The notes beneath the pieces are model-generated. The model did not search any database. It saw only the letters and a list, made by a program, of their open reading frames with translations, and was not told the origin of the DNA. Shown one piece after another: positions 48,460 through 57,521 of a stretch of 59,773 nucleotides of DNA (position 1 is the first letter of the stretch; each line of letters starts with the position of its first letter). A program made the translations under genes and the position numbers. The DNA comes from Cyanobium sp. T1B-Tous (GTDB taxonomy: Bacteria > Cyanobacteriota > Cyanobacteriia > PCC-6307 > Cyanobiaceae): assembly GCF_024345475.1 (NCBI RefSeq), contig NZ_JAGQBE010000010.1, positions 1-59,773 of the forward strand. Reading direction: 5' to 3'.

Positions 48460-49575
48460 TCAGTGGCCGGAAATCAGCCGGTTCACCAGATCATTGATCA
48501 CCTGTTGGCTCTCTTCGTCGATGGACGTGAACTCAATTCCATAGCCAAAGCCTTGCTCCAATGGACGAACGCTGGTGATTTTGGCGTAGATCTCTGAGGT
48601 GATATCACTGAGGATCGAGAGCGACATCACCAGCCGGATGTTGGTCAGGGGCTCGAGTTCAATGGTGCTGGTTGCAAACATGCCATTGCTGCTGAGATCC
48701 TGAATCTTGGCGCGATGAATCTCGGGCAGCACCCGCTTGTCCTGAAGAACCTGAAAAGAGACGTCGGCGGAGAGTTCAACCCGTAGGTTCTTTCGGATTT
48801 CCCGTCTTGGAACCGTCATGCTGGGGTCCCCGGCGAGTCCGATGACATCGAACAGGTCGACCGGGTCAGACTTGCCTTTGACGCGGACACGATTGACGGC
48901 TTCGACAGTCAGCGCGGAGTGGGTGCGCTCCAGGGTCTGGGCGCTGATCAGCACCTGGCCCCTCAGGCAGTGGCATTCGATTCGCGATGCGAGATTGACC
49001 CCGTTGCCAATCACGGTGTATTCCGAATGCAATTCGGAACCCAGCAAGCCTGCGGAGACGATGTCGGAATTGACGCCGATGCCGATGAATATTTCGGGAT
49101 AGCCATGGCTGCTGTTCTCGGCATTCACCGATTCCATCTCAATCTGCATCTCAATGGCACAGGTCACGGCCCGAAGCGCATGCTCTTCGGGTTGGTCGCC
49201 TACGCCAAAGACGGCCAGAATGGCGTCTCCCATGTATTTGTCGATCAGCCCACCATGCTTTTGGATGATTGAATTCATCCGCCGGAAGAAGATGTTCAGG
49301 ATTTTGACGACATCTTCTGCGGTGCGCATTTCCGCCAGTGCGGTGAAGCCCCGGATATCCGCGAGCAGCACCGATACCTCACGGGTCTGGGCTTTGGATT
49401 GACGTTGGAGGAATCCGTCGATGCAGTCACCGATCCGTTCGCGCAAGTCCGGCTCGGCAGGCGAATCGCTGGGGGGAATCAGGGTGAGGATCTGCTCGAG
49501 GAGCTCGTCCCGTCGGCTTTCAAAGCCCAGATCTGGGCTGGGCTCAGCGTTGGAAGGGGGGGATGACGTCTTCAA
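48460..49575 (-). CDS. Class III nucleotidyl cyclase fused to PilZ domain
   Basis: The catalytic domain (about residues 60-240 of the listed start) has the metal-binding aspartates in VLLADIRGFTAL and MGDAILAVFG, and the later NGVNLASRIE. The C-terminal part (about 260-371) has RREIRKNLRVELSADVSF and DLSSNGMFATSTIELEP, which match the PilZ c-di-GMP receptor fold (RxxxR and (D/N)xSxxG). The protein could make cAMP or cGMP under c-di-GMP control. The frame continues upstream into tRNA-Thr; I used a TTG at 49575, but the exact start is uncertain. Confidence 0.82.
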   Translation of the reverse strand: MKTSSPPSNAEPSPDLGFESRRDELLEQILTLIPPSDSPAEPDLRERIGDCIDGFLQRQSKAQTREVSVLLADIRGFTALAEMRTAEDVVKILNIFFRRMNSIIQKHGGLIDKYMGDAILAVFGVGDQPEEHALRAVTCAIEMQIEMESVNAENSSHGYPEIFIGIGVNSDIVSAGLLGSELHSEYTVIGNGVNLASRIECHCLRGQVLISAQTLERTHSALTVEAVNRVRVKGKSDPVDLFDVIGLAGDPSMTVPRREIRKNLRVELSADVSFQVLQDKRVLPEIHRAKIQDLSSNGMFATSTIELEPLTNIRLVMSLSILSDITSEIYAKITSVRPLEQGFGYGIEFTSIDEESQQVINDLVNRLISGH

Positions 49576-49622
49576 GCCTGGATTCCGAAGGAGCTTGGCG
49601 TCTGGGGCTGGGAGTTGCGGGA

Positions 49623-49694
49623 AGCCGGCTAACGGATTTGAACCGATGGCCTTCGCTTTACAAAAGCGCTGCTCTACCACTGAGCTAAGCCGGC
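49623..49694 (-). tRNA. tRNA-Thr (anticodon TGT)
   Basis: The minus strand folds to a 72-base cloverleaf: acceptor GCCGGCT/AGCCGGC, D arm GCTC/GAGC, anticodon loop TTTGTAA (TGT, threonine) and T arm with GGTTCAAATCC. The stem has one G-A and one T-T mismatch, but overall shape and invariant bases are intact. It lies upstream of the cyclase-PilZ gene and downstream of a LuxR-type small gene. Confidence 0.93.
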
Positions 49695-49718
49695 CTGGGC
49701 CCAGACCCCCCAGTGACT

Positions 49719-49931
49719 TTATCGCTCAGCCAAGGCCCAGAGCACCAGTTGGGTGCGGTTCTGGCAGCCGGTTTTGGCCAGCAGGCTCGAGAGGTGGCTC
49801 TCCACCGTGCGCGGACTCACGATCAGCACCGCTGCGATGCCCTTGTTGCTCAAGCCAAGTTCCAGTTCCCGGAGCACGCGCCGCTCGGCCGGGGTGATGT
49901 CAAGTCCGGAGCCCTGAAGAGGGAGAGCCAT
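49719..49931 (-). CDS. Stand-alone LuxR-type helix-turn-helix protein
   Basis: This protein of 70 residues is essentially one GerE/LuxR DNA-binding domain: LTPAERRVL-like ITPAERRVLRELELGLSNKGIAAVLIVSPRTVESHLSS, where TVESHLSSLLAKTGCQNR forms the recognition region. No receiver or ligand domain is present, so it is either constitutive or works with a partner. It lies between tRNA-Thr and minE on the same strand. Confidence 0.85.
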   Translation of the reverse strand: MALPLQGSGLDITPAERRVLRELELGLSNKGIAAVLIVSPRTVESHLSSLLAKTGCQNRTQLVLWALAER

Positions 49932-49981
49932 GGTGCTGAAGCCGGGGACTTCAGGGTTCCCACGGTGGGCCGTCGCCGGGG

Positions 49982-50296
49982 TCAGGAACTGGCGTTGGCT
50001 TCCAGGGCCGGTGTCGCTTCGGGTGCAGGGGGCGGAAGTTTGGCCCGACGGATCGGCAGGTTGGCCACCAGCGCCGTGACCCGGTCTTCCGTTTCCAAGG
50101 TCACATCTCCCTCTTCCAGGTCGATCTCGACGTAACGGCTCACCACCTCCAGAATCTCGCGCCGCATCTGCTGGAGGAGTTCGGGGTTGAGGTCACTGCG
50201 GTCGTGGGCCAGCACCAGCTGCAGCCGCTCCTTGGCGGTGTTGGCGCTGGCGGGTTGCCGGCCCAGCAGTTTGTTGATCACATCGCGCAGGGTCAT
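49982..50296 (-). CDS. minE: Cell division topological factor MinE
   Basis: This protein of 104 residues has the MinE pattern: a short amphipathic N-terminus, the MinD-activating segment [29 protein letters not shown] and the C-terminal dimerisation domain. It stimulates MinD ATPase and drives oscillation. It follows minD by 5 bases. The C-terminal tail of Pro/Ala-rich sequence is longer than in E. coli. Confidence 0.95.
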   Translation of the reverse strand: MTLRDVINKLLGRQPASANTAKERLQLVLAHDRSDLNPELLQQMRREILEVVSRYVEIDLEEGDVTLETEDRVTALVANLPIRRAKLPPPAPEATPALEANASS

Positions 50297-50301
50297 CGGC
50301 T

Positions 50302-51120
50302 TCAGAAGAGCTTGGTTTGCATCAGGCGACCGATGGTGGCGCGCAGGCCCTGGCGCTCCTTGCTCGGGTCAATCAGGGGCACCTCTTCGCCCTGCAGGCG
50401 GCGGGCCACGTTGGTGTAGGCGCGGGCTGCTGGAGAGCCATTGCCGTTGAGGGTGAGGGGCTCGCCCCGGTTGGTGCTCACAATCACCTGCTCGTCTTCC
50501 AGCACCAGTCCGAGCAGGGGCAAGGCCAGGATGTCGGTGACATCAGTCACCGCCAGCATTTCCTGGTTCGCCATCATCTTGGGGCGCACCCGGTTGAGCA
50601 CGAGCTGAATGGGCTTGACCCCTTCGCTGTTGAGCAGGCCGATCACCCGGTCGGCATCCCGCACGGCCGACACCTCGGGGGTGGTGACCACAATCGCTTC
50701 GCGGGCCGCCGCCATGGCGTTCTTGAACCCTCCTTCAATGCCGGCTGGGGCATCGATGAGCACATAGTCGAAGTGCTCGCCGAGCATGGCCGCGATTTTC
50801 TGCATGTCGTCGGGCTGGAGCCACTCGAGCATGCGCGGGTTGCCCGCGGGCAGCAGGGCCAGGTTGGGTTCCTGCTTGTGTTTCACCAAGGCCTGCTCGA
50901 GTCGGCAGCTCTCGGAGAGCACCTCCTGGGCGGTGTAGACGATGCGGTTTTCAAGCCCCAGCAACAGGTCGAGGTTGCGCAGCCCGAAGTCGGCATCGAG
51001 TACGGCGGTGCGGGCCCCCTGCTTGGCCAGCGCGATGCCCAGGTTGGCGGTGAGGGTGGTTTTGCCCACGCCCCCCTTGCCGGAGCAGATCAGGATGTAG
51101 CGGGTTGACGCGGCGGCCAC
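50302..51120 (-). CDS. minD: Septum site-determining ATPase MinD
   Basis: This protein of 272 residues has the deviant Walker [17 protein letters not shown] near residue 15, the [14 protein letters not shown] switch and the C-terminal amphipathic membrane-targeting helix near RLMQTKLF. It recruits MinC to membranes. minC is not its neighbour here; it lies 2.3 kb away beyond opposite-strand genes. minE follows by 5 bases. Confidence 0.97.
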   Translation of the reverse strand: MAAASTRYILICSGKGGVGKTTLTANLGIALAKQGARTAVLDADFGLRNLDLLLGLENRIVYTAQEVLSESCRLEQALVKHKQEPNLALLPAGNPRMLEWLQPDDMQKIAAMLGEHFDYVLIDAPAGIEGGFKNAMAAAREAIVVTTPEVSAVRDADRVIGLLNSEGVKPIQLVLNRVRPKMMANQEMLAVTDVTDILALPLLGLVLEDEQVIVSTNRGEPLTLNGNGSPAARAYTNVARRLQGEEVPLIDPSKERQGLRATIGRLMQTKLF

Positions 51121-51237
51121 GGCGAAGGCTGGAGTGCCGGCAGGTTAAGGCCAAAATCCTGGCTTGCCGGTGTTCTGGCTGGCATTGCCCCTCCTGGCCC
51201 AGGGTCTACAACAGGACAAACCGGTGCCTCCGCAGGG

Positions 51238-52272
51238 ATGACTCTGTCGATGGAATTCGCGGCGATGCCGCCAGCGCCGGGTGAGCAGCCATCCCCCCAG
51301 CAGCTGTTGGTGATGCCCGATGACGGAGCCGAGGCCGTGGTGGCCCTGATCGATGGCGCCGCCGAAACCCTGCGGCTCAAGCAGTTCAAGCTGCAATCGC
51401 CCACCATTGAGCAGGCCCTGCTGCGGGCCCACCAGCGCGGCGTGCAGGTGCGGGTGATGCTCAACCCCCACACCTCCGGCGGCGACCGCTGGAATGATGA
51501 GGCCCATGCCCGCCTGGAGGGTTGGGGCATCCAGGTGGCCTGGACCAGCGAGGCCTTCCCGGTGACCCATGAGAAGTCACTGGTGGTGGACCGCAGCGCC
51601 GTGCTGATCTCCACCTTCAACCTCAGCGACAAATACTTCACCGAGACCCGTGATTACGGGATCGTCAGCCACAACCCACCGGTGGTGGAGGAGGTCATCG
51701 CCGGCTTCGAGGCCGACTGGAACCGCAGCTTCTTCCACCCCGACCTCACGGTGGGGCTGGTGTGGAGCAGCGTGCACAGCCGCGGTCAGATGGCCCGGAT
51801 CATCGACATGGCCAGGCAAACGCTGTGGATCCAGCACCCCAAATTTGTCGATGCGGTGATCCTGGAACGGATCATTTCGGCCCGGGAGCGCGGAGTGAAG
51901 GTGCGCCTGCTCTGCGGCGGCAAGCACGGCATCTCCGACTGGGACATCTACGACACCTTTTCGTCGCTGCGGGTGATGGAGCGCTTCGGCGTCAAGGTGC
52001 GGCGCCAGAAACACCTGAAGTTGCACGCCAAGCTGCTCTTGGTGGATGGGGCCTTTGCCCAGACCGGCTCGATGAACATCGACCGCAGTGCCTTCGACCT
52101 GCGCCGGGAACTCGGCATTGAGTCCGATGCCCCCGAGGTGGTGGCCCGCCTGCGCAGCACCTTTGAGGCCGACTGGGCGGCGGCGAAGAAGTACCACGCC
52201 CCCGATCCCCTCGATCCGAGCCTCCATGAGGCGGGTGAATTGCCGCCGGATCCCCATTTCGTCCATGACTGA
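51238..52272 (+). CDS. Phospholipase D-like domain protein
   Basis: This protein of 344 residues has two HKD motifs: HEKSLVVD near residue 113 and HAKLLLVD near residue 263, each with a downstream asparagine/serine pattern (STFNLSD and SMNID). From family knowledge such proteins are phospholipases, cardiolipin synthases or nucleases; the substrate cannot be decided. No signal peptide. It lies between minD and the chromate-transporter genes on the opposite strand to min genes, and overlaps the next gene by 8 bases. Confidence 0.85.
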   Translation: MTLSMEFAAMPPAPGEQPSPQQLLVMPDDGAEAVVALIDGAAETLRLKQFKLQSPTIEQALLRAHQRGVQVRVMLNPHTSGGDRWNDEAHARLEGWGIQVAWTSEAFPVTHEKSLVVDRSAVLISTFNLSDKYFTETRDYGIVSHNPPVVEEVIAGFEADWNRSFFHPDLTVGLVWSSVHSRGQMARIIDMARQTLWIQHPKFVDAVILERIISARERGVKVRLLCGGKHGISDWDIYDTFSSLRVMERFGVKVRRQKHLKLHAKLLLVDGAFAQTGSMNIDRSAFDLRRELGIESDAPEVVARLRSTFEADWAAAKKYHAPDPLDPSLHEAGELPPDPHFVHD

Positions 52273-52828
52273 GCCCGCCTTGGCCCCCCGCCCCAGCCTC
52301 CGCCAGCTGTTCTGGGGCATGTTGCAGGTGGCGCTCTCCTCCTTTGGCGGCGGCCTGTCGGCCTGGAGTCAGCGGATCGTGGTGGAGCAGCGACGCTGGA
52401 TGACCAACGAGCAGTTCCTCACGGGGCTCACCGTGGCCCGGCTGTTCCCGGGGCCGAACCAGATCAACATGGCCGTCTACATCGGCGCCGACTTCCATGG
52501 CCTGGCCGGGGCCCTGGTGGCCCTGGCGGGGATGTTGCTGTTGCCGTTCACGCTGTTGATGGCCTTGGGCCTGGCCTATTTCCAGTTCCACACCCTTCCT
52601 GCGGTTGATCGGGTGCTGGCGGGGGTGGTGGCCGCGGCGGCCGGCATGGCCCTCTCGATGGGCTTCAAGATCCTCGATCAATACTGGAATGATCGGGTGG
52701 CCCTGCTGCTGGCGGCCCTGGTGTTTGTCGCCCTCACCTGGTGGCATGTGCGCCTCATTCCGGCCGTGCTCGTGGCCGGTCCGTTGGCCATGGCTTGGTA
52801 CTGGCCCCATCGGTCGGGCCAGCCATGA
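52265..52828 (+). CDS. Chromate transporter, first half (short-chain ChrA)
   Basis: This protein of 187 residues has about five membrane segments and the ChrA motif FGGGLSAW near residue 27 and LTVARLFPGPNQINM near residue 55. Short-chain ChrA proteins come in pairs, each equal to one half of long ChrA. It overlaps the PLD-like gene and, by ATGA, its partner. Chromate or sulfate transport is by family. Confidence 0.85.
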   Translation: MTEPALAPRPSLRQLFWGMLQVALSSFGGGLSAWSQRIVVEQRRWMTNEQFLTGLTVARLFPGPNQINMAVYIGADFHGLAGALVALAGMLLLPFTLLMALGLAYFQFHTLPAVDRVLAGVVAAAAGMALSMGFKILDQYWNDRVALLLAALVFVALTWWHVRLIPAVLVAGPLAMAWYWPHRSGQP

Positions 52829-53427
52829 GTGGGCTGGTCGCCTCAGCGGCTGTTTGCGAGCCCGCCCGCCTCTCTGACCTCGGCACCCTGCTGCAGGTGC
52901 TTTGGGAATTTCTGTCGCTGTCGCTGTTTTCCCTCGGCGGCGGCAACACCTTGCTGGCGGAATACCACCATCTGGCCGTCAGTCAGTTCTGCTGGCTCAG
53001 CAATGCCCAGTTCGCCGATCTCTATGCCCTGGCCGAAGCAGCGCCGGGCCCCAGCTCCATGCTGGTGGGGTTGTTGGGTCTCGGGGCCAGTTGGCGGGAA
53101 GGACCGTTTTGGTCCCTGCTGACCGCCTATGGAGCCGAGGCCGCCATTTTGTTGCCGTCCACCCTGGTGATGGTGCTGGCCTGCCTCAGCTGGAAGCGGC
53201 TCGAGCACTCCCCGTGGCGGGTGGCCTTTGAGCGGGGGCTGGGGCCGATCACCTTGGGCATCCTGTTTGCTGTGGGGCTCAAGATCCTGCGCACGGCCGA
53301 CACCAATACCCCTGGGGTGTTGGTGTCGCTGGTGGTGTGTGGGTTGATGCTGCGCACCCGCATCTCGCCGCTCTGGTTCATGGCGGTGGCCGGGGTGCTG
53401 GGTGGCCTGGGGCTGATCAACCGCTGA
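52825..53427 (+). CDS. Chromate transporter, second half (short-chain ChrA)
   Basis: This protein of 200 residues is the partner of the preceding gene. It has FSLGGGNTLLAE and LAEAAPGPSSMLVGLLG, equivalent to the ChrA motif, and about five membrane segments. Its ATG overlaps the stop of the first half (ATGA), so the two are translated together. It converges with minC, the ends overlapping by 11 bases. Confidence 0.85.
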   Translation: MSGLVASAAVCEPARLSDLGTLLQVLWEFLSLSLFSLGGGNTLLAEYHHLAVSQFCWLSNAQFADLYALAEAAPGPSSMLVGLLGLGASWREGPFWSLLTAYGAEAAILLPSTLVMVLACLSWKRLEHSPWRVAFERGLGPITLGILFAVGLKILRTADTNTPGVLVSLVVCGLMLRTRISPLWFMAVAGVLGGLGLINR

Positions 53428-54124
53428 GGGGCCAGCTCGGTTGGGCCGGGTCGATCTGAATGGCCCCATTCACGATCCGGGCCTCCTCCGCCAGCCCTTC
53501 CGGAGGTAACCCCTCCGGCCCCCGCGCCACTGCTGTGGCGATGCGCAGCTGCACGGGCCGCAGTTGCAGCGCCACGATGCGGGCCGTGTTGTCGCCGTGG
53601 CAGCCGGCATGGGCGATGCCCCGCAGGCGACCCCACACCAGCACGTGGCCGCCGGCGGAGATCCGTGCCCCAGGGTTCACGTCCCCCAGCAGCAGCACCG
53701 TTCCCTCCACTTGCAGATGGTCGCCGGAGCGCAGCGTGCCCTGGTGCACCACCAGCTCCACGACTGGATCGGCATCACCCCCCTGGCCCCCGTTTGGGTC
53801 GCTGGCGTGGGGCCAGCGGCTCTCGATGCCCAGGGCCGCGGCCGCCACGTGGGTGTGGGGATGGCTGCTGGTGAGCTCCACCAGGTCCAAGTGCTGGCTG
53901 GCCAATTGATCCCTCAGATCCCTGAGGGGGGTGAGGCTGAGGCGCCAGGCACCGGCCTCCAACCGCACGGGGCCCCGCAACGGGCTGTCGCCCAGCAGGG
54001 CCGCACTGGTGAGGGCCCCCTGCACCAGGGCGGCCACGTCTTCAACTCCAGCGTCCTGGGGCTCCGGCAGCCGCAGGAGATGGGCTCCCAGGCTTGAGGA
54101 ATCTGGAATCAACACGGCTTGCAT
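53417..54124 (-). CDS. minC: Septum site-determining protein MinC
   Basis: This FtsZ inhibitor has about 235 residues. The C-terminal beta-helix domain is clear: VEGTVLLLGDVNPGARISAGGHVLVWGRLRGIAHAG. The N-terminal domain is poorly conserved, as is normal for the family. I used the ATG at 54124 (frame open to 54157). It is separated from minDE by the opposite-strand PLD-chrA block; in many cyanobacteria the three min genes are contiguous. It follows the HD gene by 29 bases. Confidence 0.85.
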   Translation of the reverse strand: MQAVLIPDSSSLGAHLLRLPEPQDAGVEDVAALVQGALTSAALLGDSPLRGPVRLEAGAWRLSLTPLRDLRDQLASQHLDLVELTSSHPHTHVAAAALGIESRWPHASDPNGGQGGDADPVVELVVHQGTLRSGDHLQVEGTVLLLGDVNPGARISAGGHVLVWGRLRGIAHAGCHGDNTARIVALQLRPVQLRIATAVARGPEGLPPEGLAEEARIVNGAIQIDPAQPSWPLSG

Positions 54125-54153
54125 CGCTGGCCCTCTCCCATCAGCCAACCGGC

Positions 54154-55395
54154 TCAACGGTTCAGCAACTGGCGCAACTTAGGTGCCACCTCTGCGGGAT
54201 GGATCAGCCAGGCGAGTTCCACCGGCACCGTGAGGCTCTGCACCAGGGTCGACCGGTGCTCCAGGGCCTGCAGGTGCTCGCCGTCCCAGAGCCGCAATCC
54301 CCCCTTGTAGGGGTGATAGCCGCGGCTCTGGCGCTGCTGCAGCCCACAGCTGGTTTCGGCGCTCAGGCCCTCGGCTTCGCTCAGTTGCCGCGCCGCCGCC
54401 AGCAGCTCCAGTCGACGACCCGGCTCCACGTGGCTCACATCGGTGGCTTTGAGCAGACGGCGCTCCAGCAGCCGGCGGCAGGGGTCCTGCAGCTCGGCCG
54501 GGCCCTCCTCCATCCAGCGCATCAGGTGGTAGCCGGTGCGGATGTCGTCGTTGGCCAGGAAGGTTTCCAGATCGAGCTCCGGGCCATGCCACAGCCAGCG
54601 CTCCATCACCCGGTCGGCCCACACCCGCTCCGGCCCCAGCCGCCGGGCGGTGGCGATGGCCTGGTTGAGCAGCCAGTTGCACACCACGTTGAGCCGGTGG
54701 TTGTAGACGCTTCGGTACATCAGGTTGCGCACCACCAGGTAGTGCTCCACGGCCATGAGTCCTTTGGGGGTGATGGCCAACTGGCCGTCGGGGGCCAGGG
54801 TGAGGGCGGCCAGGATCCGCTCCAGATCCAGTCGGCCATAGGTCGCTCCGGTGCTGTAGCTGTCCCGCAGCAGGTAGTCGAGCCGGTCACAGTCGAGCTG
54901 GCTGCTCACCAGGGCCTTGATGGCGCTGCAGGGGTGCTGGCCGTGTTCGAGCAGATCGGCCACGGCGGTGGCGCTGCCGGGCCCCTGGGCCTCCAGGCAG
55001 TCCCGCAGGGCCGGATGCTCCCGGATCAGCCGGCCTGACCAGGCTTCGTGATGGAGGCCGTACATCTCTTCGCCCGAGTGGCTCAGGGGGCCATGGCCCA
55101 CGTCGTGCAGCAGGGCGGCGGCGTAGAGCACGGCCCGGTGCTCCGCCAGGTCGGGATGGTGGCGCTCCAGCTGCCGCAGCGCCAGGCGGGCCAGGTGCAG
55201 CACCCCCAGTGAGTGGGTGAAGCGGCTGGATTCGGCCCCATGGAAGGTGAGGAACGCGGGCCCCAGCTGGCGCACCCGGCGCAGGCGCTGGAAGGGGGCC
55301 GTGTCAATCAGGTCGATGGCCAGGGCTTCGGCTGGATCGGAGCGATCGAGCCGGATGGCGCCGTGCAGCGGATCGTGATAGGTGCGTTCCCCCAT
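54154..55395 (-). CDS. HD-domain phosphohydrolase
   Basis: This protein of 413 residues has the HD metal-binding motif in AALLHDVGHGPLSHSGE near residue 95 and the upstream RFTHSLGVLHLA. The N-terminus DPLHGAIRLDR and the helix pattern resemble dNTP triphosphohydrolases and SAMHD-like enzymes. Substrate unproven. It lies 2 bases after the protease gene's stop, on the same strand as minC. Confidence 0.82.
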   Translation of the reverse strand: MGERTYHDPLHGAIRLDRSDPAEALAIDLIDTAPFQRLRRVRQLGPAFLTFHGAESSRFTHSLGVLHLARLALRQLERHHPDLAEHRAVLYAAALLHDVGHGPLSHSGEEMYGLHHEAWSGRLIREHPALRDCLEAQGPGSATAVADLLEHGQHPCSAIKALVSSQLDCDRLDYLLRDSYSTGATYGRLDLERILAALTLAPDGQLAITPKGLMAVEHYLVVRNLMYRSVYNHRLNVVCNWLLNQAIATARRLGPERVWADRVMERWLWHGPELDLETFLANDDIRTGYHLMRWMEEGPAELQDPCRRLLERRLLKATDVSHVEPGRRLELLAAARQLSEAEGLSAETSCGLQQRQSRGYHPYKGGLRLWDGEHLQALEHRSTLVQSLTVPVELAWLIHPAEVAPKLRQLLNR

Positions 55396-55397
55396 GT

Positions 55398-56699
55398 TCA
55401 GAGGGTCGCGTCCAGGCGGCTCGCCAGCAAGCGGCCCGCCTGCTCCAGCCAGGTGTCCGCCTCGCCTCCGGGATCCAGGGGTTCGGGTTCGGCCAGCACC
55501 ACATCCGGCGCGATGCCCTGGTTCTGGATGTCCCGACCACTGGGGGTGAGGTAGCGGGCCACGGTCACCGCCAGGCCACTGGTGTCGCCCAGGGGAATCA
55601 GGGTCTGAATCAGACCCTTGCCGAAGGTTCGGCTGCCCACCAGCGCGCTGCGGCCGTTGTCCTGCAGGGCGCCGGCCAGGATTTCGCTGGCACTGGCCGT
55701 GCCGCCATTCACCAGGGTGAGGATCGGTCCGCCGTAGAGCGTGCCGGGGCCCGCCTGGGCGGGGGAGCGGAGTCCGTCGCGGTCCTGGGTTTCCACGATG
55801 GGAGCGCCATCGAGGAGGTCGTTGGCCACGGCCAGGCCCGCACTCACCAGTCCCCCGGAGTTGTTGCGCAGATCGAGGATCAGCCCCTCAATCTCCTTGG
55901 CACTCAGGGCGTCGAGGGCGTCCTGGACGTCCTGGGGCACCGGTTCGGAGAACTGGGTGATCCGGAGATAGCCCAGGGTGTGGTCACCCACCCGGATCCG
56001 CTTGCTGCGCACGGGCCGCAGGTCCACCTGGCGGCGTTCCAGCTCCACCTCCCGTGGGGTTCCCTGCACCGCGAGCTGCACCAGAACCTTGCTGCCCGCC
56101 GCCCCCCGCAGGGCGGCGGCGGTGCGCTCCAGTCCGAGCTCGCTGGTGGTCTGGCCATTCACTTTCACCACTTCAGCCCCGCTCGGGATCTGGGCCTCGG
56201 CGGCGGGTGAGCCGTCGAGGGGGGCGATCACCACGATGGTCTGGTCGCTGCTGCGCAGGCCCAGTTGCAGTCCCACCCCGGTCACGGTGCCCTGGGTGTT
56301 GGAGCGCAGGGTGGCGTAGTCGTCCGGCCGCAGCAGGCGGGTGTAGGGGTCACCCAGGGGCGTGAGCATGGCCTCGATGGCGTCGTAGGCCGCGGCGGAG
56401 CTGGTGATGGGTTGCTCGAGGGCCTTCTGGCGCAGGCGTTTCCAGTGCACCTGCTCAAAGCGGCCCGGATCCACATAGCTCTGGTTCACCAGCCGCCAGG
56501 CTTCCACCACCAGCTGCTGGGTGTCGCTGAGGGCCTGAACCCCCGCGGCGGGGGCCGCCAGCAGGGCCAGGGCCAGGGCCAGTCCCAGGCCCTGGACCAG
56601 GAGTGGCTGGAGCAGGGGGTGAAGCCAGCGTTTCAGCAGGGGTTTCCGCGCTGTTGCAAAGGGTTGAGAAGGCCTGGTCCTGGGGCGCGGAGCACTCAC
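55398..56699 (-). CDS. Carboxyl-terminal processing protease (S41 family)
   Basis: This protein of about 433 residues has an N-terminal export/anchor segment, a PDZ domain (GTVTGVGLQLGLRSSDQTIVVIAPLDGSPA) and the S41 domain with the catalytic Ser in NGGTASASEILA and Lys in RTFGKGLIQT. Cyanobacteria have several such proteases; one (CtpA) matures the D1 protein of photosystem II, others have different substrates, and I cannot assign this paralogue. I used the GTG at 56699; an ATG at 56741 would leave only 8 bases to divergent petB. Confidence 0.85.
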   Translation of the reverse strand: MSAPRPRTRPSQPFATARKPLLKRWLHPLLQPLLVQGLGLALALALLAAPAAGVQALSDTQQLVVEAWRLVNQSYVDPGRFEQVHWKRLRQKALEQPITSSAAAYDAIEAMLTPLGDPYTRLLRPDDYATLRSNTQGTVTGVGLQLGLRSSDQTIVVIAPLDGSPAAEAQIPSGAEVVKVNGQTTSELGLERTAAALRGAAGSKVLVQLAVQGTPREVELERRQVDLRPVRSKRIRVGDHTLGYLRITQFSEPVPQDVQDALDALSAKEIEGLILDLRNNSGGLVSAGLAVANDLLDGAPIVETQDRDGLRSPAQAGPGTLYGGPILTLVNGGTASASEILAGALQDNGRSALVGSRTFGKGLIQTLIPLGDTSGLAVTVARYLTPSGRDIQNQGIAPDVVLAEPEPLDPGGEADTWLEQAGRLLASRLDATL

Positions 56700-56749
56700 G
56701 AGCGGCTCGGGTTCATCGGTAGACTCTCGCAACCAAACCACCCAGCTGC

Positions 56750-57433
56750 ATGGCGAACACTCCTGCTGGAAACTCCGGACAGGCTTCGAACCCGGTTTAC
56801 AACTGGTTCGAAGAGCGCCTTGAGATCCAGTCGATTGCCGACGACATCTCCGCCAAGTACGTGCCGCCCCACGTCAACATTTTTTATTGCCTGGGCGGCA
56901 TCACCCTGGTCTGCTTCCTGATCCAGTTCGCCACTGGGTTTGCGATGACCTTCTACTACAAGCCCACGGTGGCTGAGGCCTACGCCTCGGTCCAGTACCT
57001 GATGACCGACGTCAGCTTCGGCTGGCTGATCCGCTCGGTGCACCGCTGGAGTGCCTCGATGATGGTGCTGATGCTGATCCTGCACGTGTTCCGCGTGTAC
57101 CTCACCGGTGGCTTCAAACGCCCCCGGGAGCTCACCTGGGTCACCGGCGTCACCATGGCCGTGATCACCGTGTCCTTCGGCGTCACCGGCTACTCCCTCC
57201 CCTGGGACCAGCTGGGCTACTGGGCAGTGAAGATTGTTTCGGGTGTTCCCGCCGCCGTCCCCGTGGTGGGCGACTTCATGGTGGAACTGCTCCGCGGTGG
57301 TGAAAGCGTGGGCCAGTCCACCCTCACCCGCTTCTACAGCCTCCACACGTTCGTCATGCCCTGGCTGCTGGCCGTGTTCATGCTCATGCACTTCCTGATG
57401 ATCCGGAAGCAGGGCATTTCCGGTCCCTTGTGA
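56750..57433 (+). CDS. petB: Cytochrome b6
   Basis: This b6f-complex subunit of 227 residues has four membrane helices. The haem-ligating histidines lie in [21 protein letters not shown] and in [23 protein letters not shown] short N-terminal extension ([11 protein letters not shown]) precedes the usual [12 protein letters not shown]; an internal start is not obvious. It is followed by petD 88 bases later with a hairpin between them. Confidence 0.96.
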   Translation: MANTPAGNSGQASNPVYNWFEERLEIQSIADDISAKYVPPHVNIFYCLGGITLVCFLIQFATGFAMTFYYKPTVAEAYASVQYLMTDVSFGWLIRSVHRWSASMMVLMLILHVFRVYLTGGFKRPRELTWVTGVTMAVITVSFGVTGYSLPWDQLGYWAVKIVSGVPAAVPVVGDFMVELLRGGESVGQSTLTRFYSLHTFVMPWLLAVFMLMHFLMIRKQGISGPL

Positions 57434-57442
57434 CCCATTGAT

Positions 57443-57462
57443 GCGGCGGTCCCATCCGCCGC
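57443..57462 (+). other. Hairpin between petB and petD
   Basis: A perfect 7-bp stem GCGGCGG/CCGCCGC with a six-base loop lies 9 bases after petB. No T-run follows, so it is probably an mRNA stabiliser or processing site inside the petBD operon. Confidence 0.5.
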
Positions 57463-57521
57463 TCCATCCCCTTTAGGCTCCACTCACTGTCCCCTGAGAT
57501 CCCTGCTCCCGGCACCCAGCC

